NCBI GenBank assembly: GCA_965232165.1
Contig: CBDDOY010000001.1
Span: 1,116,001-1,180,000, forward strand
Source of the DNA: UBA2779 sp965232165
GTDB taxonomy: Bacteria; Spirochaetota; Spirochaetia; DSM-2461
Reading direction: 5' to 3'
DNA: 64,000 bases
Shown: positions 26,901-35,963 of the stretch, one piece after another
Position numbering within the stretch: the first letter of the stretch is position 1
Layout of the letters: each line of letters begins with the position of its first letter
Made by a program: the position numbers and the translations under genes
The notes under the pieces: model-generated
Seen by the model: the letters and a program-made list of their open reading frames with translations, nothing else
What the model was told of the DNA's origin: nothing
The model's database searches: none

Positions 26901-27398
26901 GCAAATTCCCTCACCCGTATTGGGATAAACACAGGTGAAGTTATTGTCGGAAATATGGGTTCGGAAGAAAGATTGGATTACACGGTTATCGGGGATTCTG
27001 CGAATCTAGCAAGCCGCCTGGAGTCTCTAAATAAAATTTACGGAACAAGTATTATCATCAGTGAATCAACTTACAATGCGGTAAGGGAGCATGTTGAGGT
27101 CCGATTACTGGACAAGGTTGCAGTTAAGGGGAAGAACAAAGGGATTAGGATTCATGAATTGGTATCCAGAAGAGGCGAATTAGACAGAAACAAGGAAAAG
27201 TTTTTGCGGGCAGCTAATTATGGCATCGCCCTATATTTCAATAGGGAGTGGGGAAAGGCTTCCTCAGTATTTCTCCGATTGTTACAGCATAGCAGAAATG
27301 ATATTCCTGCGCGAATAATGCTGAAGCGCTGTCAAGGATTTCTGAAAAATCCTCCTCCCGAAAATTGGGATGGTGTGAGTATCTTACATAGGAAATAA
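23910..27398 (+). CDS. DAACS transporter-dCache sensor-adenylate cyclase fusion
   Basis: 1162 residues. Order: SDF transporter domain (about 1-445; SRNSFATLPVA loop, GRFGNILYF in place of NMDGT), membrane helix (461-480), extracytoplasmic dCache-like domain (485-790; YDPRSRGWYKLA, VTCAIPVYKENDELIGVLGVDI), membrane helix (801-822), HAMP-like linker, class III cyclase (about 895-1085) and a helical C-terminal tail. The cyclase has both metal aspartates (D911, D955), adenine-selecting K951 and D1023, and the N1032/R1036 pair, so it should make cAMP. Translation is coupled to the gene before. A transport protein, sensor and cyclase in one chain suggests uptake or binding of an acidic solute sets cAMP (inference). 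Confidence 0.88.
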   Translation: MKIAQTIDNNLLDKDSFSFLTNPIFLIISITGAVPLGLLIRKFTQVASDSSLYNVFNGINLVLFSVGGLYLSLLEMVIYPIVLSAIISSLAGVMKSKYLGQFILRFILVFMGFYFIFSIAGVISGTLFNVGGGFSNEKLQVIGEIVEKASEELEVSLAVPIEHTRSSNFFLFLINMFPKNIFTALVNDIKIQVVVFAIMFGIAVGMIQGKTGGYIIQLFSNTLDVFREITNWILYILPIGIFCLLANQIATAGTGMLLAMTRFILVFFSVALFLIIFNTLIIWKRSRKRFTYVCKALLDPIVVSLASRNSFATLPVAVKAMDKRLNFFEKTSSLLLPFGTAIGRFGNILYFSLAAVFVAQLYGLELVLGQFIIITISSILAGIATAGASGAATIGVLAFVLVPLRLPAEAIITVFIAIDVLVDPIRTLLIVHTNMAATSLIAEPRAAEGDRRLTAGRIKPLISLRASVVVLIIASIALSGVTTFVAAYQGSKRSVYYIAENMVQEMTNAVADKTTSYMKSAEAIAQELKYLLEEDDFNLDNEEKFLQLLREILQINDEIGSVYLGTTEGSYAMTKRMLDGSYSYRVIERSDENVAINWTHENSANAKFFKDEILPVDEGYDPRSRGWYKLALDKNELIWEDVYVFSSDRIPGVTCAIPVYKENDELIGVLGVDIGIAEFSFFLGDLSLSKTGEAVLLNNKDEIIAVGTDKSEGMDVLEKFISRNPNIDKLELILAEESEDKVIRESYLAYQHFRGTQQLPVFTVNGEKYISFYNRFAPNDYFKWSIGIVIPEKILMAQVNRNNVIVITLASLFIVISLLFGLSFSKSISKPLYKLSQEMEKVRAFSLDDIEDVSSVIKEVNEMHHSFINMVTGLRSFNKYVPSNLVSKLIGLGKEAVIGGEKRTLTLFFSDIKDFTSISEQLDPELLVEGLEKYLSIMSRTIIKNSGTVDKYMGDGIMAFWGAPDEVKDHAVLACYTALECQAVLKDIARKNPESILANSLTRIGINTGEVIVGNMGSEERLDYTVIGDSANLASRLESLNKIYGTSIIISESTYNAVREHVEVRLLDKVAVKGKNKGIRIHELVSRRGELDRNKEKFLRAANYGIALYFNREWGKASSVFLRLLQHSRNDIPARIMLKRCQGFLKNPPPENWDGVSILHRK

Positions 27399-27404
27399 TG
27401 AATT

Positions 27405-28160
27405 ATGAATGATTCAAAAATAATCGGAATTGTCGGAGGGGTTGGCCCCTTCGCAGGGCTTGATGTCAATAGAAAAATATTTGAGAACACCAAAGCTGTA
27501 ACAGATCAGGATCATTTGGAAGTCTATCTATTGTCCTGCTCCCGATATATCGCAGATAGAACTGAGTATCTTCAGAACCCCGATGAAATAGAGAACCCGG
27601 CTATAGCAATTTCCAACGTGATACGCAAACTCAATCAAATAGGCGCTGAAATAATCGGCATACCTTGCAATACGGCCCATAGCCCGCCAATTTTCAACAA
27701 AATACTCGCGTTGCTTGATGAACTGAATCTCCGTGTGGAACTTGTCAACATGATCGAGATGACAAAGAAATTCATTGAAAACAAGGCATCAAAGACTATA
27801 GGGTTGTTGGCAACATTGGGAACTTACGAATCAGGGGTTTATCAAACCGCTTTTGCCGCAGATAACAACCTCACTCTTGTTCTTCCAGATGATACAGATA
27901 GGAAAAAAACACATCGGGCCATCTACGACAAGGAATTCGGCATAAAGGCATTCTCTTCTCCCGTAACAGCCCGGTCAGTTAAGCTGCTGCATGAGGTTAT
28001 AAATACCTTGCGCAAAAAGGGAGTTGAAGCCGTCATCATGGGATGCACGGAAATACCGCTGGCCTTGCGGCAAAGCGATATTGACATCCCTCTCATCGAC
28101 CCCACTGAGATACTCGCTAGGGCATTAATTCACAGGGCCGCTCCTCATAGATTGCTCTGA
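27405..28160 (+). CDS. Aspartate/glutamate racemase family protein
   Basis: 251 residues. GIVGGVGPFAGLDVNRKI at the start, first catalytic cysteine in IPCNTAHS, second in MGCTEIPLAL, and a final LIDPTEILARALI: all hallmarks of the Asp/Glu/hydantoin racemase superfamily (YgeA-like). It interconverts L and D forms of an acidic amino acid without cofactor. The start lies seven bases after the cyclase stop, so it is the last gene of the operon. It supports the view that the operon deals with aspartate- or glutamate-like ligands. Confidence 0.9.
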   Translation: MNDSKIIGIVGGVGPFAGLDVNRKIFENTKAVTDQDHLEVYLLSCSRYIADRTEYLQNPDEIENPAIAISNVIRKLNQIGAEIIGIPCNTAHSPPIFNKILALLDELNLRVELVNMIEMTKKFIENKASKTIGLLATLGTYESGVYQTAFAADNNLTLVLPDDTDRKKTHRAIYDKEFGIKAFSSPVTARSVKLLHEVINTLRKKGVEAVIMGCTEIPLALRQSDIDIPLIDPTEILARALIHRAAPHRLL

Positions 28161-28280
28161 CGGCAAGGTTGCACGCTCATTTTTCCACCGCTGCACAGCG
28201 GCCTGTTGCCGACATGCAGGCGGAAAATCGATCTAGAGATGCGAATAGGATTTTACAGGATTCGTGTGTCATAAATTCAA

Positions 28281-28410
28281 AATCAATATTTGGGCGCACC
28301 CTTCGGGCCGGGCTTTCCTCTCCAATGCCTTAATCCGGCAGCCTGTTAACCGGCTCATTGCCAATCGCCGGGGCCGCCGGCGGCATTTCCGCTGCAATCC
28401 CTTGCGCCTA
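28281..28410. repeat. Interspersed repeat, family C, copy 2
   Basis: Same blocks as the copies at 39860 and 53228: ATCAATATTTGGGCGC, CCTTCGGGCCGGGCTTT, CCAATGCCTTAAT, GGCTCATTGCCAATCGCCGG, GGCATTTCCGCTGCAATCCC. The GC-rich centre contains CCGCCGGCGG. Confidence 0.8.
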
Positions 28411-29419
28411 AAGCCAATTGAAAATTTATTGTGTGCAGCAGTTGCTGCTCTCCGAAGCAGTGGGCCCTTCGTTACCGCAATATAATAATGAACTTACAGT
28501 TAACTTAACCATAATGCCTGAGGGGAACGGGAATGCTGATTCACATGGCGGCGGAATGTATAACGGCAGCAATGGGGGAGTCGGGCCTCCCGTTATTGAC
28601 TCCTGTTCCGGGCCGACATGGGAAGCCGTATAGCTGAGAATCATCAGATTTTTATGCGTAATCTGTGCGGACACATGCCGTTATAGACAAAACTTTGTCG
28701 GCATCAGTACAGGGCACTATGTCCGAATCTCTAGAGACACCACAACAGATCAAGTCCGTTAATAAGGGAATAAGGAATTTCATTGATAAATCCTGTTTTC
28801 TTCAAATCCTTTTAGGATATCTTGCAAGTTTAGAGACATAGTATCTTTAACTATACATAAGAAGAGATTATAGTCAAGTGAGGGATGGTTTGAAGCTAGG
28901 GCAATTGCATCTAAAATCATCACAGCAAAGAATGAAAACAATGATTTGTGAGGATTAGTAGGAATTTCTCGGTGTGGCATATGATTTTTGATAATCCCCT
29001 GCTGGGGAGCACCACCATGGGCCGTCTGGTACATGGTGATTGAAGGAAGAAATTATCAATTAAACAATTTTGATATGACAGCGGAAACATTGACAGATCC
29101 ATCATCTATGATGTATTGATTTATCCTAGAGAGAGGAAAGTACATTTCACCTGTCGAAGTGGGACAGAAGAAGTGCCGGAAAGCATATATTCCCTCTCTG
29201 GCGGATCGGTGCTGAAGGTGATATATTAGTAAACTAGGCTTACAAACGATGGTCGATGGACGTAATGGGATTGGCAACCGGCAATGAACCGTTTTCTATT
29301 GGCATATAGTGAACGGTTCAAAAGATAAGAATAGTCAGTTACCCAGAAAAATTACAAGCTCCTTTGGGCCGTTGGTTACGCATGACGTTATAACGACAAT
29401 GTAGAAGGTCCACAAAAAT
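28411..29419. other. 1-kb region without an intact gene
   Basis: No reading frame here has a start, ribosome site and recognisable product. A 51-codon open stretch on the plus strand at 29074-29229 (YDSGNIDRSIIYDVLIYPRE to a TAG) reads like the C-terminal end of a lost protein. I could not name it, and frames just upstream are broken. No RNA gene was seen. Confidence 0.5.
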
Positions 29420-32400
29420 ATGGGCGTAAACCTATCATTCATAACAAACAATGAGAATCAAAGCCTCAGCGAGAGATTCAGGACTTTGATCAATGATACG
29501 TCTTTTTTTGATTGTCTCGTTGGATACTTTTATTCCAGCGGTTTTTATGCGGTCTATCCGGCCCTCGAGAACACCGACAAAATACGAATTCTGATCGGCA
29601 TCGGCACAAACAGGCAGACTTTTGATATGATGGAAAGGGCAGACAAACAACCACAGCCAGTTTTTGAGTTTTCCCATGCCGAAACCAAGCAGAAAATCGA
29701 AAACCTTGTTGAAAACGAAATGGCCGACTCTGAAGACAACAGAAACGTTGAAGAAGGCGTTCATACCTTTATTGATTGGTTAATAAAAAAGAAACTGGAA
29801 ATCAGGGCTTATCCTTCTCAGAAGATCCACGCCAAGCTGTATATCATGACTTTTCGAGAAGGCGACCGCGACACCGGCCGTGTCATCACCGGTTCAAGCA
29901 ATTTAACGCAGTCCGGTCTGGTTGATAATCTGGAATTCAATGTGGAGTTGCATCGACCAGAGGATTACAACTTTGCTTTGAAAAAATTCGGCGAATTGTG
30001 GGAAAACGCGGTTGATGTCAGTGAAAAATATGTGCAGACAATTCAGGACAAGACTTGGTTGACCCGAAACATATCGCCCTATCATCTCTACCTGAAATTT
30101 CTTTATGAATACTTCAAGGATGAACTCAGCCAGACGGATGAGGTTTTTGTTAAATATCTGCCTCGGGAGTTCAAGAAACTGGAATACCAGGAACAGGCGG
30201 TTTTGAATGCCAAAAAAATTCTTCTGGAATATGGAGGTGTGTTTGTCTCAGACGTGGTCGGGCTTGGCAAAACTTACATCGCAGCCATGCTTGCCGGTCA
30301 ACTGGACGGCAGAGCCCTTGTCATCGCTCCGCCCGTTCTTTTGGAAAAATCCAATCCGGGATCCTGGCCCAATGTGTTTTCAGATTTTCGAGTTCCCGCT
30401 GATTTTGAATCACTCGGAAAACTGGACGATCTTTTGAACAGAGAGGTGGAGAGATATACCAATATCATCATCGACGAAGCGCACCGTTTCCGCACGGAAA
30501 CCACCGCCACCTATGAAAAACTGGCGGAAATATGCCGGGGCAAACGGGTTATCCTGGTAACGGCGACACCCTATAATAATACGCCTCAGGATATTCTGAG
30601 CCTGCTGAAGCTGTTTCAGAAAGCTAAAAAAAGCACCATACCGAACCTCCCCGATCTGGAATCGTTTTTCGGCAGCCTCGAAAGAAAACTCAAGAAGCTG
30701 GATCGGAAGAAGGACTATGCCGAATACATCAATACCGTCAAAGAGAACGCCCGGGAAATTCGAGACAAGGTTTTGAAATATCTGATGGTGAGGCGCACCC
30801 GAACCGAAATCGAAAAATACTTCAAAAAAGATATTGAGGAGCAGGGGTTGAAATTTCCCCGGGTCGAAAAACCCGCCCCGCTTTTTTATGAACTGAATGA
30901 CAAGGAAGACGAAGTATTCAATAAAACCATTGACCTGATCGCCAACAAGTTCAGATATGCCCGCTACATGGCCATGCTGTATTATGAAGGCGAAATCGAT
31001 CAGCTTGAAGCGCAGTCCCAGCGAAATATGGGCCGGTTTATGAAAATCCTGCTAGTCAAGCGGCTGGAAAGCAGTTTTTTCGCGTTCCGAAATTCGGTGG
31101 ACAGATTCTTGTATTCCTATGAAGTGTTCCTCAAGGAATTGGATAATGGTTCCGTATACGTCAGCGCAAAGCATACCAGCAAGATATTTGAACTGCTGGA
31201 AAACGACGATGACGAAGCGGTTCAAAGGCTGCTTGATGAAGGCAAGGCGGAAAAATATGAGAGCAAGGATTTCAGGGAGGACCTGAAAAAAGACCTGGAA
31301 CATGACCTTGAAATCTTAGAAGAGATTAAACGACTCTGGCAGCAGGTAAAACGGGACCCAAAACTCACAAGGTTCAAAGATGAATTGTCAAAAAACCGCA
31401 TTTTAAGAAACAACCACCTTATCCTCTTTACTGAATCAAAAGAAACCGCCAATTACCTGTACAAAGAGACGGAGCGGCAATATCCCGGCAAGGCGCTTCT
31501 GTTTACTGGCGACTCCGGCGAATCTGTCCGGGATGAAGTCATTGAAAACTTTGATGCCCGGGCGCGTTATAAAAAAAACGATCATCGCATATTGATTTCC
31601 ACCGAGGTGCTTTCCGAAGGCGTCAACCTGCACCGTGCCAGCGTGGTGATCAATTATGACATTCCCTGGAATCCGACCCGCATGATGCAGCGGGTGGGCC
31701 GCATCAATCGAGTGGATACGCCCTTTGACATCATCCATACCTTTAATTTTTTCCCGACGGTGCAGTCCAATGACCAGATCAAATTGAGAGAAGCAGCGGA
31801 AGGCAAAATCAACGCCTTTCTGACGCTGCTCGGCGGGGACGCGGAACTTTTAACCGAAGGCGAGCCCGTCGGCTCCCATGAGCTTTTTAATCGCCTGACT
31901 TCAGGAAAAATACTGGAGGGAGACGGCGAAGCAGAGGAAAGCGAGTTGAAATACCTGCACGCGATACGGGAGATCAGGGAAAACGATCCGGACCTCTTTG
32001 AAAAAATCAAGCATCTTCCCAAAAAAGCCCGCACCGCCAAAGAGAACAAAAACCTCCCGGACGCGCTGCTTACCTACTTTCGGCGGGGAAAGCTGCAAAA
32101 ATTCTTTATGGCGCGTGCTGAAAACATGGCCGTCGAACTGGACTTCATGGCCGCCGCCGGCCTGCTGGAAAGCAATCCGGATGAAAAAAAGAAAAACCTG
32201 CCCACGCATATATATGACCTGCTGGACAAAAACAAGGAAGCCTTTATCATCGCCACCACCGAAGAAATGGCGGAACCCCAAAAGAAAAAGGGCCGGGACA
32301 GCGCAGACAATATCCTGCGAATCTTAAAGGCGACACTTAAAAATACACAGAAATTCACCGAAGATCAGGAACTTTACCTGAAAAAGGTATGGACCCAGCT

Positions 32401-32611
32401 TGCAGAGGGCGGCCTGCCCAAACCGACCGCCAAAAACGCCTTAAAAGCGCTGAACGCGCTTGGCGATGAACTCGTTAACCCACTCAAGGTGCTGGCCGTC
32501 TTGCAGACGTGCATTCCTGAACGGCTGCTGCAAAGCCATTACGCGGAACAAAACCCGGCCGTATTCGGCAAGCGCGAAGTCATACTATCCTTATATCTGG
32601 CAGGTGAATAA
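29420..32611 (+). CDS. Phospholipase-D-domain SNF2-type helicase (defence-type)
   Basis: 1063 residues. The N-terminal 1-190 is a PLD-like domain with one HxK motif (KIHAKLYIM) followed by GSSNLTQSGL. A superfamily 2 helicase follows: Walker A DVVGLGKTYIA (about 275-285), DEAH box IIDEAHRF, motif III VTATPYNN, and C-terminal motifs TEVLSEGVNLHRA and MMQRVGRINRVD. The C-terminal 200 residues are charged and helical. It is two bases ahead of a large DNA methylase. Pairs of this kind occur in restriction-like defence loci. PLD domains there can be the nuclease, though only one HxK motif is visible, so a dimer would be needed. Confidence 0.85.
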   Translation: MGVNLSFITNNENQSLSERFRTLINDTSFFDCLVGYFYSSGFYAVYPALENTDKIRILIGIGTNRQTFDMMERADKQPQPVFEFSHAETKQKIENLVENEMADSEDNRNVEEGVHTFIDWLIKKKLEIRAYPSQKIHAKLYIMTFREGDRDTGRVITGSSNLTQSGLVDNLEFNVELHRPEDYNFALKKFGELWENAVDVSEKYVQTIQDKTWLTRNISPYHLYLKFLYEYFKDELSQTDEVFVKYLPREFKKLEYQEQAVLNAKKILLEYGGVFVSDVVGLGKTYIAAMLAGQLDGRALVIAPPVLLEKSNPGSWPNVFSDFRVPADFESLGKLDDLLNREVERYTNIIIDEAHRFRTETTATYEKLAEICRGKRVILVTATPYNNTPQDILSLLKLFQKAKKSTIPNLPDLESFFGSLERKLKKLDRKKDYAEYINTVKENAREIRDKVLKYLMVRRTRTEIEKYFKKDIEEQGLKFPRVEKPAPLFYELNDKEDEVFNKTIDLIANKFRYARYMAMLYYEGEIDQLEAQSQRNMGRFMKILLVKRLESSFFAFRNSVDRFLYSYEVFLKELDNGSVYVSAKHTSKIFELLENDDDEAVQRLLDEGKAEKYESKDFREDLKKDLEHDLEILEEIKRLWQQVKRDPKLTRFKDELSKNRILRNNHLILFTESKETANYLYKETERQYPGKALLFTGDSGESVRDEVIENFDARARYKKNDHRILISTEVLSEGVNLHRASVVINYDIPWNPTRMMQRVGRINRVDTPFDIIHTFNFFPTVQSNDQIKLREAAEGKINAFLTLLGGDAELLTEGEPVGSHELFNRLTSGKILEGDGEAEESELKYLHAIREIRENDPDLFEKIKHLPKKARTAKENKNLPDALLTYFRRGKLQKFFMARAENMAVELDFMAAAGLLESNPDEKKKNLPTHIYDLLDKNKEAFIIATTEEMAEPQKKKGRDSADNILRILKATLKNTQKFTEDQELYLKKVWTQLAEGGLPKPTAKNALKALNALGDELVNPLKVLAVLQTCIPERLLQSHYAEQNPAVFGKREVILSLYLAGE

Positions 32612-32613
32612 AT

Positions 32614-35600
32614 ATGGATAAACAGCAAGCACTGCAAATCATCAAAGAAACTTTTGAGAACCCGTTTGACAAAGGCCGGTTCACCGGTTTTGTCAAAAAC
32701 CTGTTGAATCGTATTGATGAGAGTTCATTTATTTACAAGGGCAACTACATCCCGGACGCTTACAAGCGGTACATCAAAGCACTCGAACGTATCGGCAAGT
32801 TCAGTGATGGTGAAAACAGCCTCGATATTCTTGTTATCACCCTGAAAAAAGAGACTTCCCTGGAACGGGCCCGCACCATGCAGCGGAATCTTGTCGCCTG
32901 GTACCTGAACGGCAGCCGCGGCGATGAAATGAAGGACGCCGCCCTGGTGGCCTATGTGTCGCCGGAGCAGGCGGACTGGCGGTTTTCCCTGGTCAAGATG
33001 GATTACGGGTTTGAGAAGGCCAGTACCGGAAAAATGAAGGTCAAAAAAGAACTTACCCCGGCTAGACGCTGGTCTTTTCTGGTGGGCAAGAATGAAAAAA
33101 GCCATACCGCCCAGAGCCGCCTGGTGAACATCCTGGCCAATGATGAACAGGCCCCCACCCTTGCGGAACTGGAAAACGCCTTTGACATCGAGACCGTCAC
33201 CAAAGAGTTTTTCCTTAAATACCGGGAGCTTTTCCTGCGCACCAAGGACGCATTGGATAAAGCTGTAGAAAAAGATCAGAGAATAAAAGCTGATTTTGAA
33301 GCCAAGGGCGTGGACACGGTCAACTTTGTCAAAAAACTGCTGGGGCAAATCGTGTTTCTTTACTTTCTGCAGAAAAAGGGCTGGTTCGGCGTGGGGCGTG
33401 ATGATGACTGGGGCACCGGATCACAACACTTTCTACGCTCGCTCTTCGATAACAGTGAATACAGCAATTTCTTCAATGACATCCTGGAGCCGCTGTTTTA
33501 TGAAGCCCTGCGCATCGACCGCAGCCATGATGACGGCTATTATAGCCGCTTTAACTGCAAAATTCCGTTCTTGAACGGCGGGCTGTTCGATCCCATCGGC
33601 AATTATGACTGGGTGCATACCGATATCAATCTGCCCAATGCCCTGTTTTTCAACACCCGCAAAACAAAGGAAGGCGATAAAGGCGACGGCATTCTGGACG
33701 TGTTTGACCGCTATAACTTCACCGTGCGCGAGGACGAACCCTTGGAAAAAGAAATGGCCATCGACCCTGAACTGCTTGGCAAGGCCTACGAGAAATTCAA
33801 CGCCATCCGGCCCGATAATTTTGATGAATTCACCAAGGCCCTGAAAAGCGGCAGGAAGGGCGAGGAAAACAAGTTCAACAAGAAATTCGGCGTCTATTAC
33901 ACCCCGCGTGAAATCGTGCATTACATGTGCAGGCAAAGCCTGATCAATTACCTTTACACTCAGACCGAGGAGGCCGGACTTTCAACAGCCATTAAAAAGC
34001 AGGATATTGAAGACCTGATCGTGGTCGGCGAACTGATCACCGAACACGAGGCCACCGCCCTCATAAAACAGGAAAATATCAGAAACGGCATCCAGAAATC
34101 CACGGAATACACGGCCCTGTTGGACGACAGCATTCGGGAAAACGCCGCCGCCATCGACCAGTGGCTGGAAGATATCACGGTCTGCGACCCGGCGGTTGGT
34201 TCCGGCGCCTTTCCGGTGGGCATGATGAACGAAATCGTGCGCGCCAGAAATGTGTTGTCCGTCTTTCTGAGTAATCAGAAGCGAAGCGATTACGAGTTCA
34301 AACGCCGCTGCATCGAGCATTCCCTGTACGGCGTGGACATCGACCCCGGCGCGGTGGAGATTGCCAAACTGCGGCTGTGGCTGTCCCTGGTGGTGGATGA
34401 AGAGGATATCAAAAACATCAAGCCGCTGCCGAACCTGGATTACAAGGTTGTTTGCGGCAATTCCCTGCTGGGCGTGGAAAAAGACCTGTTCAACGATCAT
34501 CTTTTCAATGACCTGGAAAAACTGAAGCCCTTGTTTTTCAATGAGACCAACCCCGCCAAAAAGCAGGCATACAAAAAACAGATCGATGATCTGATCAGTC
34601 AGATTACCAAAGGGCACACAGAATTTGATTTTGAAGTCTATTTCTCAGAGATTTTTCATGAAAAGAACGGATTTGATGTAGTGATTGCCAATCCGCCGTA
34701 TAAGATAGTCAAGTCTACGAATACGACCACTCGAACACTTGCTCAATACAAGAAATACTATTCTGCTGATTTCAAAATTAATCTGTTCGCCTTGTTTGAA
34801 GAATTATCGATCAAGATTTCAAGTAAGTATGGTTTTCAATCTCTTATTGTACCTGATTCATCAATCTCATTACCGGCCTTTAAGAAAATGCGCAGGTTCT
34901 TATTAAGTAATTCAAATCTTGTTGAAATTTCTTTCTTCAGCCAAGCAGTGTTCGATGTCGCTCAAGTAGGAAAATCTGTCATACTCATGACATCTTGTAA
35001 TTTAGTTGAGAAATATTTTAAGTTTATTGAATTCAATACCTTGTCAGATAGGAAAATAATACCTGTTGATATTTCAGAAGTTAGACAAGATCCCCATTTA
35101 AGACTGAACATCCACACGGACAACAGGGCTGCAGTAGACTTGCTTAATAAATTGGATAGGTTGCCGCATCAATTGGATTCTTTTTGTAAGATTTATGATG
35201 GAATAAATCCAGGTAGCGAGTACACAAAGAATGAGTTCATTACCAAACACTATATTGATGAACACTCAAAGAAAATTATTGACGGAAAAGATTTCTCAAG
35301 ATATAGCCCAATTTTATGGGATGACTTATATATCTATTACTCCCCAAAAAAGGTTAATGAGGTTCGTGCTAAACTTAAGCAAGAGAACAAACCTTTCAAT
35401 GCTAGAATAATAAAAAGGGAAATTTTTTTTGAATTTCCCAAGATAGTAACTAGACAGACATCTGAAACCGTCATCGCGACCCTTGATGAGGATGGGTACT
35501 ACCACAAGAATTCAGTGCATTCCACAATAATAAGACCGGAATTCAAAAATACAGTTTCCCTGAAAGTTTTACTAGGAATACTCAATTCGAAACTACTTGA

Positions 35601-35889
35601 TTGGTATTATAGAACTATATCACTGGAATCAGGCAGACTCTACCCTCAAGTTAAAACAGCGAGATTAGGAAGTTTACCCATCGCAACCTTTATTGGAAAA
35701 TCAGCAAAGGAAGTTGTATGTCTTGTTGAAAAAATACTTTCCATCACCAAAGATGCCGATTATTCACAAAACCCCTCCAAACAGGCGCAGGTCAAGGAAT
35801 ACGAAAGACAGATCGACCAAATGGTTTATGAATTGTACGGTCTCACGGACGAAGAGATCAAGATCGTGGAAGGGGAAGGGAAATCATAG
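32614..35889 (+). CDS. Eco57I-type N6-adenine DNA methyltransferase with specificity region
   Basis: 1091 residues. The N-terminal 1-200 has a segment like the start of type IIG enzymes (LDILVITLKKETSLERAR). The methylase core holds the SAM motif DPAVGSGAFPVGMMNEI (about 525-540) and the catalytic NPPY in FDVVIANPPYKIVKS (about 692). The C-terminal half resembles a target-recognition domain and ends with LSLESGRLYPQVKTARLGSLPIA, then a helical tail. It likely marks self DNA for the helicase gene before it, or is itself a type IIG enzyme. Its last 50 bases recur downstream inside the RAYT array. Confidence 0.85.
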   Translation: MDKQQALQIIKETFENPFDKGRFTGFVKNLLNRIDESSFIYKGNYIPDAYKRYIKALERIGKFSDGENSLDILVITLKKETSLERARTMQRNLVAWYLNGSRGDEMKDAALVAYVSPEQADWRFSLVKMDYGFEKASTGKMKVKKELTPARRWSFLVGKNEKSHTAQSRLVNILANDEQAPTLAELENAFDIETVTKEFFLKYRELFLRTKDALDKAVEKDQRIKADFEAKGVDTVNFVKKLLGQIVFLYFLQKKGWFGVGRDDDWGTGSQHFLRSLFDNSEYSNFFNDILEPLFYEALRIDRSHDDGYYSRFNCKIPFLNGGLFDPIGNYDWVHTDINLPNALFFNTRKTKEGDKGDGILDVFDRYNFTVREDEPLEKEMAIDPELLGKAYEKFNAIRPDNFDEFTKALKSGRKGEENKFNKKFGVYYTPREIVHYMCRQSLINYLYTQTEEAGLSTAIKKQDIEDLIVVGELITEHEATALIKQENIRNGIQKSTEYTALLDDSIRENAAAIDQWLEDITVCDPAVGSGAFPVGMMNEIVRARNVLSVFLSNQKRSDYEFKRRCIEHSLYGVDIDPGAVEIAKLRLWLSLVVDEEDIKNIKPLPNLDYKVVCGNSLLGVEKDLFNDHLFNDLEKLKPLFFNETNPAKKQAYKKQIDDLISQITKGHTEFDFEVYFSEIFHEKNGFDVVIANPPYKIVKSTNTTTRTLAQYKKYYSADFKINLFALFEELSIKISSKYGFQSLIVPDSSISLPAFKKMRRFLLSNSNLVEISFFSQAVFDVAQVGKSVILMTSCNLVEKYFKFIEFNTLSDRKIIPVDISEVRQDPHLRLNIHTDNRAAVDLLNKLDRLPHQLDSFCKIYDGINPGSEYTKNEFITKHYIDEHSKKIIDGKDFSRYSPILWDDLYIYYSPKKVNEVRAKLKQENKPFNARIIKREIFFEFPKIVTRQTSETVIATLDEDGYYHKNSVHSTIIRPEFKNTVSLKVLLGILNSKLLDWYYRTISLESGRLYPQVKTARLGSLPIATFIGKSAKEVVCLVEKILSITKDADYSQNPSKQAQVKEYERQIDQMVYELYGLTDEEIKIVEGEGKS

Positions 35890-35963
35890 GACATACCGCC
35901 ATAAAACACAATCGCGGCCGGCCGAATAACCATTCGCCCCAACGAAACCGCCGGTCGATTCGA

